Made by a program: the position numbers and the translations under genes
NCBI RefSeq assembly: GCF_032854445.1
Contig: NC_088295.1
Coordinates: forward strand, 80,444,028-80,508,027
Reading direction: 5' to 3'
From: Liolophura sinensis
Lineage: Eukaryota; Mollusca; Polyplacophora; Chitonida; Chitonidae
Length of the DNA stretch: 64,000 nucleotides
The notes under the pieces: generated by a model
What the model saw: only the letters and a program-made list of their open reading frames with translations
Told to the model about the DNA's origin: nothing
Databases searched by the model: none
Part shown: piece by piece, positions 62,076 through 64,000 of the stretch
Layout of the letters: every line of letters starts with the position of its first letter
Numbering within the stretch: the first letter of the stretch is position 1

Positions 62076-62313
62076 ATATTAGTCATGAAATTTACCATAC
62101 AGAAATCTTTCTTCTCATGACAGGGCGATTTGACAGCTGTATTGCTTGAATTACTGCATCAGTGAAGTATCAATGTCTGCATCAGTTTGCACTTCAGATC
62201 AACCATTTAAAGGAACAGTGGAACTGTAAGCATGTACTGAACCAAGAGCAATCTGGCCATAAAAGTGAACTTCCTGCAGAAAATGTTTGCTGAGGTGACT
62301 TATAGGTATTGAC

Positions 62314-62620
62314 AAGCATTCCAATGTGAACTGATGAGAACTGTATAAACTGGTTCAACCAAATATAGTGGCTGGACGAGCGTTACAGTATGAACTGGTT
62401 CAAACTGACACTGGCAAGCGTTCCAATGTACACTTGTTCACACCAGACACGATCACTGACATGCGCAGTAGTGTTCAATCTAAACTTGGTCAAAGTTCGA
62501 AAAGTGTTCCAATCAAACCAAACACGATCGCTTGACTGTGTGTCTTCAGCGCAATATGTGCCCTGGTTCAAACCAAACATGGCCGCCGACCAACGTTCTA
62601 GTCCGCACTGATCACCTCAA
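62314..62620. repeat. Degenerate tandem repeat (GCGTTCCAATGTRAACTGGTT type)
   Basis: AAGCATTCCAATGTGAACTG, AGCGTTACAGTATGAACTGG, AGCGTTCCAATGTACACTTG and AGTGTTCCAATCAAACCAAA start successive units of irregular length (about 38-65 bp), most with CCAAACACGATCGCTGAC-like ends. ORFs on both strands here translate the array. Confidence 0.7.
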
Positions 62621-63048
62621 ACCCAATGTGAGTAATGACGATCAAATGTTTCGCAGCATTTTGGTAAAAAGTGTCATTTACTACCTTAATGCCACGCTCC
62701 CCTGAGCATGTATCTCTTTATTGCGGTGAGTTTAACGCAACATTGTTAGTTTCTTAGCCAATTTCGCGGGTGTCAAAATCTGTCAAAACCAGGAAATAAT
62801 TGTATTTTGACACAAGAATAGTGCAGCATGACATTTATTTTCCTCTTGTGGTACACATGCACCTGAGCGTTGTCAGGACAATGACACAAGCGGGAAGCGA
62901 AACAAGACATAAAATTTCTCAATGGACCACGGACGTCAAAATCGTGAATGATACGATAATAAAGAGCAATGGCAACATTGTCCTTAATCTGTTTCCCCGC
63001 AGAACAGTTAAAATTGCAGTTGGTATAATTACAATATGCTGATCTTTA

Positions 63049-63312
63049 TCCCGGTGGCTTAGGTGATAGCGTGCTAGCGCAGCACTATGAACTGGAAGTC
63101 TGCGATGCGGTCGCTCTGAGTTTAGGTCTATGCAGTTCATATAGATTTCCTCTCTGGTCGGTCGTGTGATAAGGTCTACCAGCAGGCTGGGGATAGTTGT
63201 GGGTTACCCCGGGTTCTACCTGGTTTCCTCCCACCATAATGCTGGTCGCCTTCGTATTCGTGAAATATTCTTGAGTACGGCGTAAAACATCAAGCAAATA
63301 AATATAAATAAC
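63049..63312 (+). mobile_element. Family A SINE, full length but diverged
   Basis: Plus strand: head CCCGGTGGCTTAGGTGATAG with CGTGCTAGCGCAGC, a box B-like CTGAGTTTAGGTC, body through CCTGGTTTCCTCCCACCATA and TGAAATATTCTTGAGTACGG, and an A-rich tail. Box A and box B both carry substitutions. The ORF at 63085-63297 on the minus strand is inside it. Confidence 0.92.
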
Positions 63313-63471
63313 TTATCGGAGGTCCAAGAAGATTCTGTGTCCCCTGCCTTGGACCTCCCTACCGCCAACATCCAAGAAAGACTGTATACCTACCTTTATC
63401 TACACTCCTTCAGACGTCTTGAAGTTCCCCAACTCTAATGCCTGTTTACAGATGTTTTTTTTTTTTTTTGT

Positions 63472-63799
63472 ATGAGTGAGTGAGTGCTTAATGGGGTTTA
63501 ATGTCGACGAAGGAGTCCTTATAGTGTATGTAATGTACCTCTTTGCTGCAGGACGGATTTCCACCGTTCTTTTATTTAGGGCAGCTTCACTGAGACGACT
63601 TACCGAAGGCAAGTTAGCGGCCCCACCCGAGCAATTATACTGATATGGGTCAACCAGTCGTTGCACTTCATCTTACTGCTGAACGCCAAGCAAGGACTTG
63701 TCCCTTTTTTTGGTCATTGGTGTAACGCGACCCAGGACTGAGCCTGGATCTACCGCCCCCGAAGCGTAGGCTCTACTAACTGGGCCATCGGACCGGTAC
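63472..63799 (-). mobile_element. tRNA-derived SINE, family B, second copy
   Basis: A T17 run (poly-A tail on the minus strand) precedes GAGTGAGTGAGTGCTTAATG; the right end, reversed, starts GGTCCGATGGCCCAGTTAGT with box A TGGCCCAGTTAG and carries box B-like GGCTCAGTCCTGGG. It matches the copy at 32951 throughout but lacks about 30 bp after the left end. ORF 63400-63666 is within it. Confidence 0.9.
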
Positions 63800-63906
63800 A
63801 TTCGATTTTGAAATTTCATTTTATACAGTGATATATAAGTACGCCTCGCTTACCAATGCAAAAGTGTACGGCTAATATGTATGTATATGTACTAATATCC
63901 ACATAG

Positions 63907-64000
63907 TCCAGCTCTTGCTGGCTTCCTTTCCGGCAGTACGTGGCAACAAAATACGGATGGTCGTGGGTGTGGCGTAAAACACCAAACAAATAAATAAATA
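63907..64000 (+). mobile_element. Internally deleted family A SINE at the window end
   Basis: AGTCCAGCTCTTGCTGGCTT, CAGTACGTGGCAACAAAATA and ACGGATGGTCGTGGGTG are body segments; they join directly to TGGCGTAAAACACCAAACAA and the AAATAAATAAATA tail, skipping about 70 bp. It may continue past the window edge. Confidence 0.88.

Noticed and set aside
1-64000. Known microRNA hairpins or rRNA/snRNA genes
   Set aside because: I looked for well-known mature microRNA sequences from memory and for typical RNA gene landmarks and saw none; a structural RNA search could still find unfamiliar ones.

Overview
The window is non-coding animal DNA, most likely from a marine mollusc or another lophotrochozoan. 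The taxon call rests on three things: at least three tRNA-derived SINE-like families of a kind I associate with bivalve and gastropod genomes, AT-rich simple-repeat-dense sequence, and a mosaic CpG pattern expected of an invertebrate with partial germline methylation. No bacterial, phage or plasmid features are present. I found no open reading frame that I can defend as a gene or exon. All ORFs longer than about 125 codons are by-products of three stop-free minisatellites; the rest look like chance. The window therefore reads as intergenic sequence and/or long introns. I cannot name the host gene.

Layout. From 1 to about 16.4 kb the DNA has an ordinary CpG level (24 CpG in a hand-counted 600 bp) and contains scattered SINE relics, one full-length SINE at 7.5 kb, and several GC-richer or homeodomain-site-rich stretches that resemble cis-regulatory elements. 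From about 16.4 to 60.65 kb CpG is about four-fold scarcer (6 and 7 per 600 bp in two samples), which suggests a germline-methylated transcription unit. This 44-kb domain holds a 60-bp tandem repeat, two copies of a non-autonomous DNA transposon with TTAA-type flanks (one split by a nested SINE), three clustered minisatellites of 72, 36 and 37 bp, a tandem duplication of about 195 bp, a repeat of about 42 bp, microsatellites, and several candidate regulatory blocks. The latter include a perfect CTCF-type motif, an abutting SOX/SOX/POU cluster, and two clusters of CAGGTR E-boxes. At about 60.65 kb CpG frequency jumps back to 26 per 600 bp, a sharp edge that could be a promoter or gene boundary. 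The last 3 kb is again SINE-rich.

The parts do not form a pathway. The useful history is of mobile elements: SINEs repeatedly landed in or beside tandem repeats, with target-site duplications readable at four insertions, and one 432-bp block of the 36-bp array was duplicated recently with a single difference. No previously undescribed protein or RNA system was found.
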